From: JACRCT01 sp049841135
GTDB lineage: Bacteria > Myxococcota > Myxococcia > Myxococcales > UBA5297
Reading direction: 5' to 3'
Assembly: GCA_049841135.1 (NCBI GenBank)
Contig: JASGHK010000008.1
Location: 930,001 to 994,000 of the forward strand
Length of the DNA: 64,000 nt
Part shown: piece after piece, positions 1 to 10,600 of the stretch
How the letters are laid out: the number at the start of each line of letters is the position of its first letter
Numbering within the stretch: the stretch's first letter is position 1
Notes under the pieces: model-generated
Told to the model about the DNA's origin: nothing
The model's database searches: none
The model's input: only the letters and a program-made list of their open reading frames with translations
Translations under genes and position numbers: made by a program

Positions 1-1047
1 GCGCTTGGCCGCCAGGTACTCCGGCGTCCAGAAGCCCACGATCTCGAGCAGCACCTCGGTGCCGTCCTCGTGGCGCAGGACGAAGTCGGGGACGAAGACG
101 GTCTGGCCCTCGTGCAGCACCTCGCTCTCGCGCTCGAGCTTCCAGCCGTCGCGCCGCTCCTCGCCGAACTTCTTCGCGAAGGCCTCCTCGACGCTCGAGT
201 CGAACTCCTCGGGCGCAGGCAGGGGGCTCTTCAACCCGTCTTTCGAGGTGAGGTCGAACCGGACCGGCTGCCCCCACGGCGCCACGAGGCGCGCAGTCAA
301 ATCCCAGTCGCGGCAGGCGAGCAGCGCGGTGAGGAAGGCGGCGAAGCTCACTCCGTACCGGCGGGTGTGGGTGAGCACCGAGGCAGGCCCGGTCAGCTCG
401 ATCCGATGATCGTTCGGCCCGTGCCGCACGATGGTGTGCAACAGCCGCGCGAGCTTGGCGTGCCGCAGAACGGTCTTCAGGTCGGCCCGGGCGTGCACGA
501 CCATCCGCGTGGCCCGGTACAGGCAGGCCTGGATCTGAGCGACGTTGTAGCGCGAGAGCAGAGCCGCCGCATCCGGGTAGCCGGCAAAGGCGGCCAGCCG
601 GTGCTGGTCGATGACGTCCGCGAAGAGCTCCGCCTCGAGGCTCCGGCCACGGCCTGCCGAGCTCGGCGGCGATGCGCCCTTGACCTCGGCCTCGGTGTTG
701 TCGAACAGGCCGTCCTTCTCGGTGACCAGCGGGTGCTGCGGCGCCGCCAGGGAGAAGACCCTGAGCCTCAGCTCGGCAGCCCCGCACGGGTCGCTGTGGA
801 AGTCGCTGACCTCGTCGAGCAGCTTGCAGAACGACTCCACGCGGCGCGGCGGGCACTCGGGCTCGTCGCGGAACAGGCGCCCGACGGCCCGGTGGAGCTC
901 GCCGCGGGTCCGGCCGAGACCTGAGCGATAGAGGGCCAGCATCCGCTCGGCGTGGCCCACGTAGTGGCCGTGCTCGCGCTGGCTCAGGCGGTCCGGGAAG
1001 GCCCGGCCGGCCTCATACCTGACGATGGACTGGTCGCCCGTAAGCAT
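1..1047 (-). CDS. Bax1-like nuclease (DUF790), C-terminus outside window
   Basis: The minus frame is open from an ATG at 1047 to the window edge (349 residues seen), so the gene is 3'-truncated. The visible C-terminal part carries a PD-(D/E)xK-type signature: VFVPDFVLRHEDG, then VLLEIVGFWTPEYLAAK. This EIVGFWTPEYL block is what I recognise from the DUF790/Bax1 family. Bax1 proteins are known partners of XPB-type helicases and cut DNA next to the unwound site in excision repair. The start overlaps the 3' end of the helicase gene by 35 bases, which fits translational coupling and joint function. Family assignment rests on motif memory and on the neighbour. Confidence 0.8.
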   Translation of the reverse strand, partial: MLTGDQSIVRYEAGRAFPDRLSQREHGHYVGHAERMLALYRSGLGRTRGELHRAVGRLFRDEPECPPRRVESFCKLLDEVSDFHSDPCGAAELRLRVFSLAAPQHPLVTEKDGLFDNTEAEVKGASPPSSAGRGRSLEAELFADVIDQHRLAAFAGYPDAAALLSRYNVAQIQACLYRATRMVVHARADLKTVLRHAKLARLLHTIVRHGPNDHRIELTGPASVLTHTRRYGVSFAAFLTALLACRDWDLTARLVAPWGQPVRFDLTSKDGLKSPLPAPEEFDSSVEEAFAKKFGEERRDGWKLERESEVLHEGQTVFVPDFVLRHEDGTEVLLEIVGFWTPEYLAAKR

Positions 1048-2404
1048 CGCTGCGCCTTCGGCTGCGGGACCGCTCGACCTCGCCCGTGTCCTCGCAGACC
1101 ACCTCGTAGAGCGTCGCCTTGGCCTGCCCGGACCGCCGCAGGATGCGCCCCAGCCGCTGCTTGGCCTGCCGGGTGGAGGATTGTCCGCCGATGACCACCG
1201 CCACCTTCGCCGCCGGCACGTCTACGCCCTCGTCGAGCACCTGGTTGGCGACCAGCACCTTGAAGCGGCCCTTCTCGAAGCCGTCGAGCACCTCCATCCG
1301 CTCGCGCTTGCCGGTGTGCGACAGGATGGTGGGGCAGAGGAACCGGCGCGAGACGGCGAAGGCCATGGCGTTGGAGCCAGCGAAGACGATGACCCGCTCG
1401 CCGGCGTGCAGCCGGAAGACGTCCTCGAGCACGCGCAGCTTCTCCTCGGCGCGGTCCTCGATGGCCTTGCGCAGCTGGAAGGCCCGCTGGGCGGCGCGCG
1501 CCGCCGGGTCCTTGCCGCAGTCGGCGCACAGGTCCTTGAAGCCGTACTCCGGGGCCCCCTCGCGCTGCTCGGCGATGAAGGAGCGCACCTCGTGGCCGGC
1601 CTGCTCGTAGATGCGCCGCTCGCGCAGGGTCAGCTCCACCGGGATGCGCACCACATCGTAGTCGGCGAGGGTACGGCCCTTGGCTGCCGTCACCAGCTGC
1701 CGGTAAACGATCGGCCCGACGAGCCAGTCCAGGTCGGCGTGGGCGCCGTCGCCGCGCTCGGGCGTAGCCGACAGCCCCAGCCGCAGCGGCGCGGCGCAGA
1801 AGGTAGCGGCCTCGCGGCGGCACTTGCCGGGCAGGTGGTGCACCTCGTCGAAGACGACCAGGCCGAAGCGCGCGCCCAGCTCCGGCATGTGGATGTAGGC
1901 GCTGTCGTAGGTGGTGACGGTCACCGGCCGCACGTCGCGGCTCGAGTCGCCGAGGATGCCCGCGTCGTAGCCCAGCCCGCGGCGGATGCGCCGGTGCCAC
2001 TGGTACATCAGGTCGCGCACCGGGGCGACGATCAGGGTCGCGACCGAGGTGGGCTCCATCGCCGCCAGCGCCACCTCGGTCTTCCCGGTGCCGGTGGGCA
2101 TGACCACCACGCCCCGGCCCGTGGCCAGGAACGCGCCGAGCGCCGCCTCCTGGTCGGTTCGCAGCTTCGGCAACGCGGGCGCCGGCCACCCGACCCGGAG
2201 CGGGACCTCGACCTCGTCGGCCACTCCGGCCTTCCCCAGCAATCCCTTCACGTCCGGGTACCGCAGCGCCTCGAGCCGCCAGGCGCCCACTCGGGCATCC
2301 CACTCCCAGGCGAAGGAGCCCAGCTCGCCCAACGCCTCAGGACGGACGCCCGCCAGCAGGAGCGTGCCGCGGTCGAACCGCAACGTGGGGGAAGGGCCCG
2401 TCAT
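1013..2404 (-). CDS. XPB/ERCC3-like superfamily 2 DNA helicase
   Basis: This is an ATP-dependent DNA translocase/helicase of the XPB type, probably acting in nucleotide excision repair with the Bax1-like nuclease encoded directly downstream. Visible motifs are Walker A MPTGTGKT, the DEVHH box (motif II), SATPERGDG (motif III) and, near the C-terminus, the RLGRILRRSG motif VI with arginine finger. An N-terminal segment before the first RecA domain would correspond to the damage-recognition region of archaeal XPB. The ATG at 2404 is preferred. An in-frame start at 2548 would add 48 residues that look like read-through of the neighbouring Cys-rich gene. A TATCTT hexamer lies about 12 bases before the ATG, so the leader may be very short. 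Confidence 0.88.
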   Translation of the reverse strand: MTGPSPTLRFDRGTLLLAGVRPEALGELGSFAWEWDARVGAWRLEALRYPDVKGLLGKAGVADEVEVPLRVGWPAPALPKLRTDQEAALGAFLATGRGVVVMPTGTGKTEVALAAMEPTSVATLIVAPVRDLMYQWHRRIRRGLGYDAGILGDSSRDVRPVTVTTYDSAYIHMPELGARFGLVVFDEVHHLPGKCRREAATFCAAPLRLGLSATPERGDGAHADLDWLVGPIVYRQLVTAAKGRTLADYDVVRIPVELTLRERRIYEQAGHEVRSFIAEQREGAPEYGFKDLCADCGKDPAARAAQRAFQLRKAIEDRAEEKLRVLEDVFRLHAGERVIVFAGSNAMAFAVSRRFLCPTILSHTGKRERMEVLDGFEKGRFKVLVANQVLDEGVDVPAAKVAVVIGGQSSTRQAKQRLGRILRRSGQAKATLYEVVCEDTGEVERSRSRRRSDAYGRPVHRQV

Positions 2405-2448
2405 CGAGCCTGAAAGATACACCGCGCACCCGACGGCCCCGATGGCCA

Positions 2449-2649
2449 TCAGCGCGAGCGAGCGGGGCGCTTCTTCCCGCGGCAACCTCCACAGGACCGA
2501 CGCGCCTTGCCCCTCAGGCACAGCCTGCAGCGCTCGTCGCTGCACCACTGACAGGAGTAGCAGTCGGCGCAGGGGTGCTTCTTCTCCCCGCCGTCCTCGT
2601 CCGGCACGTAGACCAGCCCCACGACGCCTTTCATCCGCTTGAAGGCCAT
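2449..2649 (-). CDS. Small Cys-rich protein upstream of XPB helicase
   Basis: A 66-residue basic protein with closely spaced cysteines in the centre (CADCYSCQWCSDERCRLCL) and a second CGGC cluster near the C-terminus, suggesting zinc binding. A good ribosome binding site (AAAGAGG) precedes the ATG. It lies 44 bases upstream of the helicase start on the same strand, so it may belong to the XPB-Bax1 transcription unit. I do not recognise a named family. The reality of the gene rests on its RBS, its cysteine pattern and its position. Confidence 0.6.
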   Translation of the reverse strand: MAFKRMKGVVGLVYVPDEDGGEKKHPCADCYSCQWCSDERCRLCLRGKARRSCGGCRGKKRPARSR

Positions 2650-2720
2650 CGCCTCTTTCTAATGCGGAGCGGCCCCGGCGACCGCCCCATTCGCGGAGCC
2701 GCGCGGACGCTGAGCCGGTG

Positions 2721-2726
2721 TACCCT
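2721..2726 (+). promoter_or_regulatory. Putative -10 (TACCCT) directly before DUF362 start
   Basis: TG followed by TACCCT lies 8 bases before the ATG at 2735. Transcription would begin almost at the start codon. It is one member of the window-wide TGnTAnnnT pattern and is weak alone. Confidence 0.3.
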
Positions 2727-2734
2727 CTGCCGCG

Positions 2735-4058
2735 ATGCCCTCCCCTTCCGCTCCGGTCGCGGTGCTCCAGCTGGCGGACCCGCTCTCGACGCTGCGGGAC
2801 GCGCTCGAGCTCTGCGGCGGCTTCGAGCGGCTACGCACGACCGACCGGGTGCTCCTCAAGCCGAACATCTGCGTCTCCGAATGGATGCCGCCCTTCGGGA
2901 TGGTGACGACCACCGCGCTGCTCGAGGCGCTGGTCCAGCTCCTGGCCGAGCATGGCTGCCGGAGCATCAGCATCGGCGAAGGCCCGGTGGACGTGTTCGG
3001 CCTGACGATGGCCCGGGGCTACCGGCGCCACGGCATCGCCCGGCTGGCCAAGCGCTTCGGCGTCGCGCTCGTGGACCTGAACCGCGGCCCTTTCCGCTCG
3101 GTGGACCTCGATGGCCACACGGTCCAGATCGCCCGCGCGGTCGAGGAGCACGACTTCCTGATCAACGTGCCGGCGCTCAAGACGCACAACCAGGTCAAGG
3201 TGTCGCTGGGCTTCAAGAACTTGAAGGGCGTGCTCAGTCCGGCCTCGAAGACGAAGTTCCATGGAACCCGCCGCCTGGAGCACCTCATCAAGCGGCTCAA
3301 CGACGTGGTCCGGCCGCAGCTGACGGTCCTCGACGGCACCTATGCCCTGGAGCGGGGACCGGACACGGTGCTGGGCGACGCCTACCGGACGAACCTCCTC
3401 GTCGCCAGCACCGACGCCTTCGCCGTCGACGTGGTGGGGGCGACGCTGCTGGGCATCGACCCCAGCGAGGTCGGGCACCTCAAGGAGCACGCCGACGACC
3501 ACCAACGTCCGCTGTCGGTGCGCGACCTCGAGCTCGTCGGCGAGACCGACCTGGGGCCGCTGACGCGCAAGCTCGCGTGGAAGGCGGACGTCGTCAGCGA
3601 GAATCCTCGCTCCGGCCGAGGTGACCGGGCTCGCGGTGCCCCACCCCGGCGAGACCCTGTGCTCGCGTTGCTACGCGGCGCTCGGCTACTCGCTCATCGC
3701 CCTGGCCGCCGACCGACCGGGCGCCGACTACGGCGGCGCCACCCTGTGCTGCGGCAAGGAGGCGAGCCCCGCCCCGGAGGCCCAGGGCACGACCGTGCTG
3801 TACGGCGACTGCGCCATCAAGCGGAACGCCGGACAGCCGGGGGCGCATCCAGTGGCCGGCTGCCCGCCCGAGGTCCTGGACAGCGTGTTCGGACTGAGCC
3901 GGGCCCTGCTGGGGACCGGCGGCATGCTGCGCACGCTGCCGGGCCGGCTGCTCAAGATGGGCGGCATGAAGCTCGGCCGCTCCGGAGACCGGCTTCCGAA
4001 GTGGAAGCGCTACGACTCCCCGGAGTTCGACTGGCGCCACTTCGCCATGAGGGGATGA
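2735..4058 (+). CDS. DUF362 family protein (frame broken at 3601-3605)
   Basis: The first part reads as a DUF362 protein (LLKPNICVSEW, NVPALKTHNQVKVSLGFKNL, DAFAVDVVGATLLGIDP). The frame then shifts: the homologous continuation lies in the +1 frame as AEVTGLAVPHPGETLCSRC and runs to the TGA at 4058. Removing one A from GAATC at 3601-3605 restores a single 440-residue reading frame. The C-terminal part holds a cysteine set (CSRC, LCCGK, GDC, GCPP) that could bind metal or an Fe-S cluster. DUF362 proteins often carry such a domain, but their function is not established. A second DUF362 gene lies at 47098. The start follows a TACCCT hexamer by only 8 bases. Confidence 0.8.
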
Positions 4059-4096
4059 GGCGCTTAGGGAAGCGAAGCGCCGAACCGAAGTCGTGC

Positions 4097-4102
4097 TAAA
4101 TG
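4097..4102 (+). promoter_or_regulatory. Putative extended -10 (TGCTAAATG) before dksA-like gene
   Basis: TGC-TAAATG lies 22 bases upstream of the DksA-like ATG. No convincing -35 was seen. It matches the same extended -10 pattern found before galK and the ATP synthase genes. Confidence 0.4.
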
Positions 4103-4124
4103 CTTCCAGTTCCGGAGAACAGCG

Positions 4125-4517
4125 ATGACCCCTGCCCAGCTCAAGAAGTACCAGCAGCAGCTGACCGAACTGCGCGCGGAGCACCTGGGCAAGGGGCCGG
4201 CGAAGATCGAGCCGAACCGGACCGACGAGACCAAGGTCGGCGGCGACGAGGACGAGCAGCCGCTCAACGAGATGCTGCAGTCCATCGCCTCGCACCGGAA
4301 CAAGAACGACGCGGCGCTCATCGCCCGGGTCGACAAGGCGCTGCGCAAGCTGCGCGACGATCCCGGCGAGTTCGGCCTGTGCGAGGACTGCGGCGACGAC
4401 TTGCCCGAGCCGCGCCTGAAGGCGATGCCCTACGCCGAGCTGTGCCTGGAGTGCCAGTCCAAGCGCGACGGCCCGAAGGGCCCGAAGACCCGCCGCAACC
4501 TCTACGACTTCAAGTAG
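4125..4517 (+). CDS. DksA/TraR-type zinc-finger protein
   Basis: A 130-residue protein of the DksA/TraR family, whose members bind the RNA polymerase secondary channel and modulate initiation, often with ppGpp. It has the charged helical N-terminal half, the short acidic stretch (GGDEDEQPLNEML) and the C4 zinc finger (CEDCGDDLPEPRLKAMPYA, then CLEC). The usual DksA coiled-coil tip motif DxxDxA is not evident, so it may be a diverged paralogue rather than DksA itself. GGAGAACAGCG precedes the ATG. It follows the DUF362 gene by 66 bases with its own promoter-like hexamer. Confidence 0.85.
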   Translation: MTPAQLKKYQQQLTELRAEHLGKGPAKIEPNRTDETKVGGDEDEQPLNEMLQSIASHRNKNDAALIARVDKALRKLRDDPGEFGLCEDCGDDLPEPRLKAMPYAELCLECQSKRDGPKGPKTRRNLYDFK

Positions 4518-4635
4518 TCGGGTATCCGAAACAGTTCCGCCCGCGCTCTCCGGATTTCGCCGGCGGGCCTTGGGTCTACCCATTCGTTCCCGATATCCTC
4601 TGTGCGACCTGCTTCACCTACTCAGTGGGGGTTCC

Positions 4636-7600
4636 ATGCACGCTTGCCGTCTGCACCTCGTGGCCGCTGCTTTGGCCACGGTCCTGTGCGCCTGTCCCAC
4701 CCCGCCGGTCGACACCGCGGATACCGGAGCGACGCCGCAAGGCGACACCGGCATTCCTCAGAGCGACGCGGGCGTCTCGCCACAAGGTGACGGCGGTCCG
4801 CAGCCCCACGGCGATACCGGCGTCCAGCCCCAGGGCGACGGAGGCACGCAGCCGGGGGACCTGACCCTCTCCGACGGGCCCGCCTACGACTTCGGCCGCA
4901 TCGCGGTCGGCGCCTCGGACGAGCACGCCTTCACCTTGAGCAACATGGGCGCCGCCGAAGCGACCGCCATGACCATCGGCGCGCTGGCGGCGCCGTACGA
5001 CCTCGGCTCGGGGAGCACCTGCGTGACCTCGCTGCCCTCCGGCGCAAGCTGCCAGATCGTCGTCAGGTTCGCCCCCACCGCCGCCGGCGACGCCTTCCCG
5101 GCCGAGCTCTCCGTCAGCTACGGCGACGCCGCGGCGCGCAAGACCGCCAAGGTGTCGCTCACCGGCTCGGCCGCCCTTCCCGCGAAGCTCGCCTTCTCGG
5201 AGGCGTCCTTCGACTTCGGCGACAAGTCCCTGGGAACGGTGGTCGACCACACCTTCACCCTCGCCAACTCGGGCGGCCTGGCTGCCACGGAACTGACCGC
5301 CGCCTCGCTCGCGGCGCCCTTCTCCTTCAAGGGCGGCACCTACCCGGGCACGGGCGGCACGTGCGGCGCCACGCTCGACGCGGCGGCGAGCTGCACCGTC
5401 GTCGTCGCGTTCACCGCGCCGGTCTTCGGCAACCACACCGGTACCCTCTCCATCGGCTTCAAGAGCGGGCTGGGCGCCTCGAAGGCCGAGGCGGCCCTGA
5501 CCGCCAAGAGCCACTCGCCCGCCGTCCTCGCCCTCTCCGACGACCCGTCCTTCGACTTCGGCAACGTCGTGGTCGGAGCCGTGGCCGAGCACGTCTTCGA
5601 GGTCACCAACGCCGGCGGCGCCGACGCCAAGCTCGTCTCCGGCGCGGCGTTCACCGCGCCGTTCGGCTACCAGGGCGGCACCTTCCCGGGGACCGGCGGC
5701 GACTGCGGCGCCACCCTGGCGCCGACGGCCACCTGCAAGGTCGTGGTCACCTTCACGCCCACCTCCCGAACCGGCTCCTCGGCGGACCTGAAGATCAACT
5801 ACGACGACGGCGCCGCGTCGCAGACCGCCGTCCGCCACCTGATCGGCACCGGCTCGACCGTCGCCATCGTCGCGTTCAGCGGCTTCGACTACGGCCAGGT
5901 CAACGTCGGCTCGACGGCCGACCACACCTTCACCGTCACCAACTCCGGCGAGGCCCCGGCCAGCGGGCTCACCGCCGCTCCGCTCGGAGCCGGCTTCTCG
6001 TTCAAGGACGGCGCGTACCCCGGCACCGGCGGCACCTGCGGGGCGTCCCTGCCGGCCGGCGCCTGCACCCTGGTCATCACCTTCGCCCCGACCCGGGCGG
6101 GCACGGCCTCGACGGCCCTCGAGCTCTCGTTCAGCGACGGCCTCGCCCCCGCCTCGGTCTCGCGGACGCTGACCGGGTTGGGCTTCGTGCCCGCGACGCT
6201 CGCCTTCGGCGCCAACCCCTACGACTTCGGCACCATCGCGCCCAACGGCACCGCCGCGGTGCTGGTGATGCTCGCCAACACGGGCTCGGTGGCGGCGACC
6301 AACCTGGCCTTCGACCCGCTGCAGGTCCCGTTCACCTACAAGGGCGGCGCGTTCCCCGGCCTCGCGGGCACGTGCGGCACCCGGCTCGACGCCGGCGCGT
6401 CCTGCATCCTCGACCTCGTCTACAAGCCCACCGCCGCCGGCAGCTCCACTTCCCCCCTCCAGGCCACCTACGAGAACGGCTCGGGCACGACGGCCACCGC
6501 CTCGACCGTGTTGACGGGAGCCGCCGTGGGCACCGCCTGGCTGGAGATCACCGACTTCCCGCCCGAGTACTACTCGAACTATGGCCTTCCGCCCGACCCG
6601 GCGACCTTCACCTTCATGGAGCTGGGCGTCGGGCTGACGGTGGACCACACCTTCTCGGTCACCAACACCGGCGCGGCGGACGGCACCTACGCCGCGGCCA
6701 ACACCCTGGCGGCGCCGTTCTCCTTCAAGGGCGGCACCTACCCCGGCGTCGGCGGCACCTGCGACACGAGCTTCCCCAAGGGCAGCACCTGCACCGTGGT
6801 CGTCAGCTTCGCCCCCACCGCGGTCGGGACCTCCACCGGCACCCTCTCCATCGGCTTCGGAGCCGCCACGGCGACCCGGGCGCTCTCCGGGACCGCCACC
6901 GACCAGGCGCAGTTGGTCCTGTTCGACTACGACATCGGGGTCAGCTTCGGCCCGGCGTTCGACTTCGGGATCGTCGGGGTCGGCGTGCCGGCGGAGCACA
7001 CGTTCTTCCTGGCCAACGCCGGCGCGAGGGCCGCGACGGCCATCTCCGCGCTGACCCTGCCGGCCCCGTTCGCCTTCACCGGCGGCGCCTTCCCGGGCAC
7101 GGGCGGCACCTGCGGCACGAGCCTGGACCCGTACACCGGCTGCCAGCTCTCGGTGACGTTCCAGCCTGCCGCTGCCGGCCCGTTCGCCTCGACGCTCGAC
7201 CTGTCCTACGACCGCGGCGGGGCAACGGCACACGTCACGCGCGACCTGGCCGGCACCGGCACCACCGCCGCGCGGCTCCAGGTCGGCGGCCAGGGCCCGA
7301 CGCTCGACTTCGGCCCGGTGGCGGTCAACGGACGCACCGAACGCGGAATCGACCTCATCAACGTCGGCGGCGCCACGGCCACGGCCCTCGCCGCGCGCAC
7401 CCTGGCGGCGCCCTTCCAGTTCAAGGACGGCGCCTTCCCCGGCACCGGCGGCACCTGCGGCACCTCGCTGCTCTCCAACGCCAGCTGTCGAATGGTGGTG
7501 GTCTTCGAGCCCACGGCGGCCGGGCCTTTCGGCGCGGCGCTGGCCTTCGACTATGACGACGGCATCGGCGGGCACCCGGCCGCGCAGGTCGCGCTGCAGG

Positions 7601-10600
7601 GCACCGGCGTCTCCACGGCGCTCCTGGTCATCCTCGACTGGCAGGGCGGCGGAGGAGACTTCAACGGCGGCGCCTTCGACTTCGGAGTGCAAGGCCAGCC
7701 GGCCGAGCACACCTTCTTCGTCTACAACGCGGGCGCCCAGACGGCGACCACCGTGTCCGGCTCGCTCGCCTCGCCGTTCAGCTTCGCGGGCGGGAGCTTC
7801 CCGGGCACCGGCGGCAACTGCGGCACCAGCCTCGCGGCCGCCTCGGGCTGCTCGGTGGTCGTGACCTTCACCCCCGCCACCGACGGCCCCGTCGGCGGCG
7901 CCTTGCGAATCGGCTACCACGACGGCGCCGCCACCCAGACCGCGGTCCGCGCTCTGGCCGGCACCAGCACCACCGGAGCCAACCTGCAGATCAAGATGTG
8001 CGAGGACTGTGGCGATGGCGGGGTCATCGACCTGGGCGTCGTCGGCCAGGAGACCCACGGCCTCCTCACCGTCCACAACAACGGCGCCAAAGCGGCGGCG
8101 AGCCTCCAGCCGAGCGGCACGCTGGAGAACGGCTTCTCGTACTTTGGCGGCAGCTACCCGGGCACCGGCGGCACCTGCGGCCAGGACCTGGCGGCGGGCG
8201 CGTCCTGCACGCTCGGCGTCCAGTTCACGCCCCAGGGCACCGGCCCGCGCAGCGCCACGCTGCGGCTCGCCTACCAGGACGGCAACGGAGGATCCAAGAC
8301 GGCCAGCCGCGACTTCTACGCCTACGCCGTCGAGACCGCGCTGCTGACCATCATCGACTGGCCCAACGAGGATGCCCTGAAGAACCCCACCCCCTCCTTC
8401 GACTTCGGCCTGGTCGGCATGCCGGTCGAGCACACCTTCTACGTCCTCAACCCGGGCGCGGTGGCCGCGACCTCGCTCGCGCCCGGAGCGCTCGGCGACG
8501 GCTTCGCGCTCAAGACCGCGGGCCTGCCCTCCGACGCCTGCGGCACCACCCTGGCCCCCGGCGGCGTCTGCTCGGTCACCGTGGTCTACACCCCGGGGAT
8601 CGACGGGATGCACCGGGCGACGCTGACGCTCGGCTACCAGAACGGGTCGGGCGCCGCCACCGCGACCCGGCCGCTGGTGGCGACCGCGACCACGCTCGCG
8701 CTGCTCGAGCTCCACAACTGCGCCAGCTGCAACGCCAACGACAGCTCGATGAGCTTCGGCATCGTCGGCCAGCCCAGCGAGCGCACCATGTACGTCTACA
8801 ACCGCGGCGGCGGCACGGCGACGAGCCTCGCCGTCGGGGCGCTGGGGAACGGCTTCTCGCGCAAGACCGCGAACCTTCCGGCCGACGACTGCGGGGCGAC
8901 GCTCGACCAGGGCCAGCGCTGCTCGCTGACCCTGGTCTTCACGCCCAACGGCAACGGGGAGCGCCGCTCGACCCTCACCGTCAGCTACAACAACGGCGCG
9001 GCCGTCGGTTCGGTCAGCCGCGAGCTGACCGCCACCTCCACCGACCGGGCGATGCTCCTCGTCTACGACTGCAGCGGCCCGCAGTGCGGCTGGTTCGACT
9101 CCAGCCGGCCGTTCGACTTCGGGACGAGCGGTCTGCCGGTCGACCACGAGTTCACGGTCGTCAACCTGGGCGCCCGGCCCGCGACGAGCCTGTCGGGCGG
9201 CCTGCCCAACGGCTACACCTTCAAGGGCGGCACCTTCCCCGGCGCTGGCGGCAGCTGCACCACCGATCTCGCCAACGGGTCGAGCTGCACGGTGGTGGTG
9301 ACCTTCACGCCGCCGGCGAACACCGACGCCACGCTCGCCGGCGACCTGGTCCTCTCCTTCAACGACGGAGTCGGCCAGTCCCAAGCCGCCCGCGCGCTGA
9401 CCGCGACCGCCACCTCGCTCGCGCTGCTGCGGATCAACGACTCCTTCAACTGCCCCACCTGCGGCAGCGACCGCTTCGACACCGGCCCGGTCGGCCAGCC
9501 CGTCGAGCACACGTTCTACGTCTACAACCTGGGAGGCCGGGACGCGACGTCGATGGGTTCCGCCGCCCTGGCGACCGGCTTCTCCTTCAAGGGGGGCCAA
9601 TACCCGGGCGCGGGCGGCACCTGCGGCCAGACCCTGGCCAAGGGAGCGAGCTGCTCGATGGTCCTCGCCTTCTCGCCGTCGGGGCTGCCCGCCGGCCTAC
9701 ACACCACGGCGCTGACGATCAGCTACCAGAACGGGGCGACTACGACGTCGGCGAGCGTCACGGTCAACGTGACGACCACGGACCTCGCCCTGCTGCGCAT
9801 CGCCGACTGGGGCGGCTGCCCGACCTGCGGAGGCTCGAACGACCAGCCCTTCGACTTCGGCACCAGTGCCCTGAACCGCACGACCGAGCACACCTTCCAC
9901 GTCACCAACCTGGGCGCCCAGGCCGCGACGGGGATCAGCGCCGAGACGCTGCTCAGCCCCTTCGCCTTCAAGGGCGGCCAGTACCCCGGAACCGGAGGGG
10001 ATTGCGGCACCGTGCTCGCGGCGGGCGCCTCCTGCGCCATCGTGGTGACCTTCACTGCCGGCGGCACCGGCCGCTTCGAGTCGCACCTCCGGGTGCACTA
10101 CGCCGACGGCTCGGCGGACCGCCAGGCCGCCGATCGCTGGATCGCGGGCTCGGGCACCAGCCAGGCCGTCATCCAGCTGAGCACCTGCACGAACTGCGGC
10201 ACGACCAACTTCCTGGAGTTCGGGACGACCGGCGTGACCGTCGAGAAGACCCTGCTGCTGTTCAACGTGGGCGCCAGCAACGCCAGCTCCTTGGGGGTGG
10301 GCCTCGGCCAAGGCTTCGCTTTCAAGGGCGGCTGGCCCGGCACGGGCGGCACCTGTGGCGCGACGCTCGCCGCGGGCGCCACCTGCTCGCTCGTCATCAC
10401 CTTCGACCCGGCCCCGCTCGCGGACGGCGAGTACCGCCAGCAGACCTCCCTCTCGTACTTCGACGGCCAGCAGGCCCAGCAGGCGGAGCTGACGCTGCAT
10501 GGAGTGGCCACCCACGCGGCGCTGCTCAAGCTGGGCGACTGGTCGGGCTGCGCGGACTGCGGCAGCGGCTCCGACTCGTTCGACTTCGGCACCACCGGCT

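Noticed and set aside
70..924. 284-residue plus-strand frame at the window start
   Set aside because: It is antisense to the Bax1-like gene, which carries recognisable nuclease motifs and overlaps the helicase gene.
4618..9600. 1660-residue minus-strand open frame opposite the giant lipoprotein
   Set aside because: Repeat codon bias (GGC/GCC rich) leaves the antisense frame open; the product is Arg/Gly/Ala low complexity without domains, while the plus frame has signal peptide and repeats.
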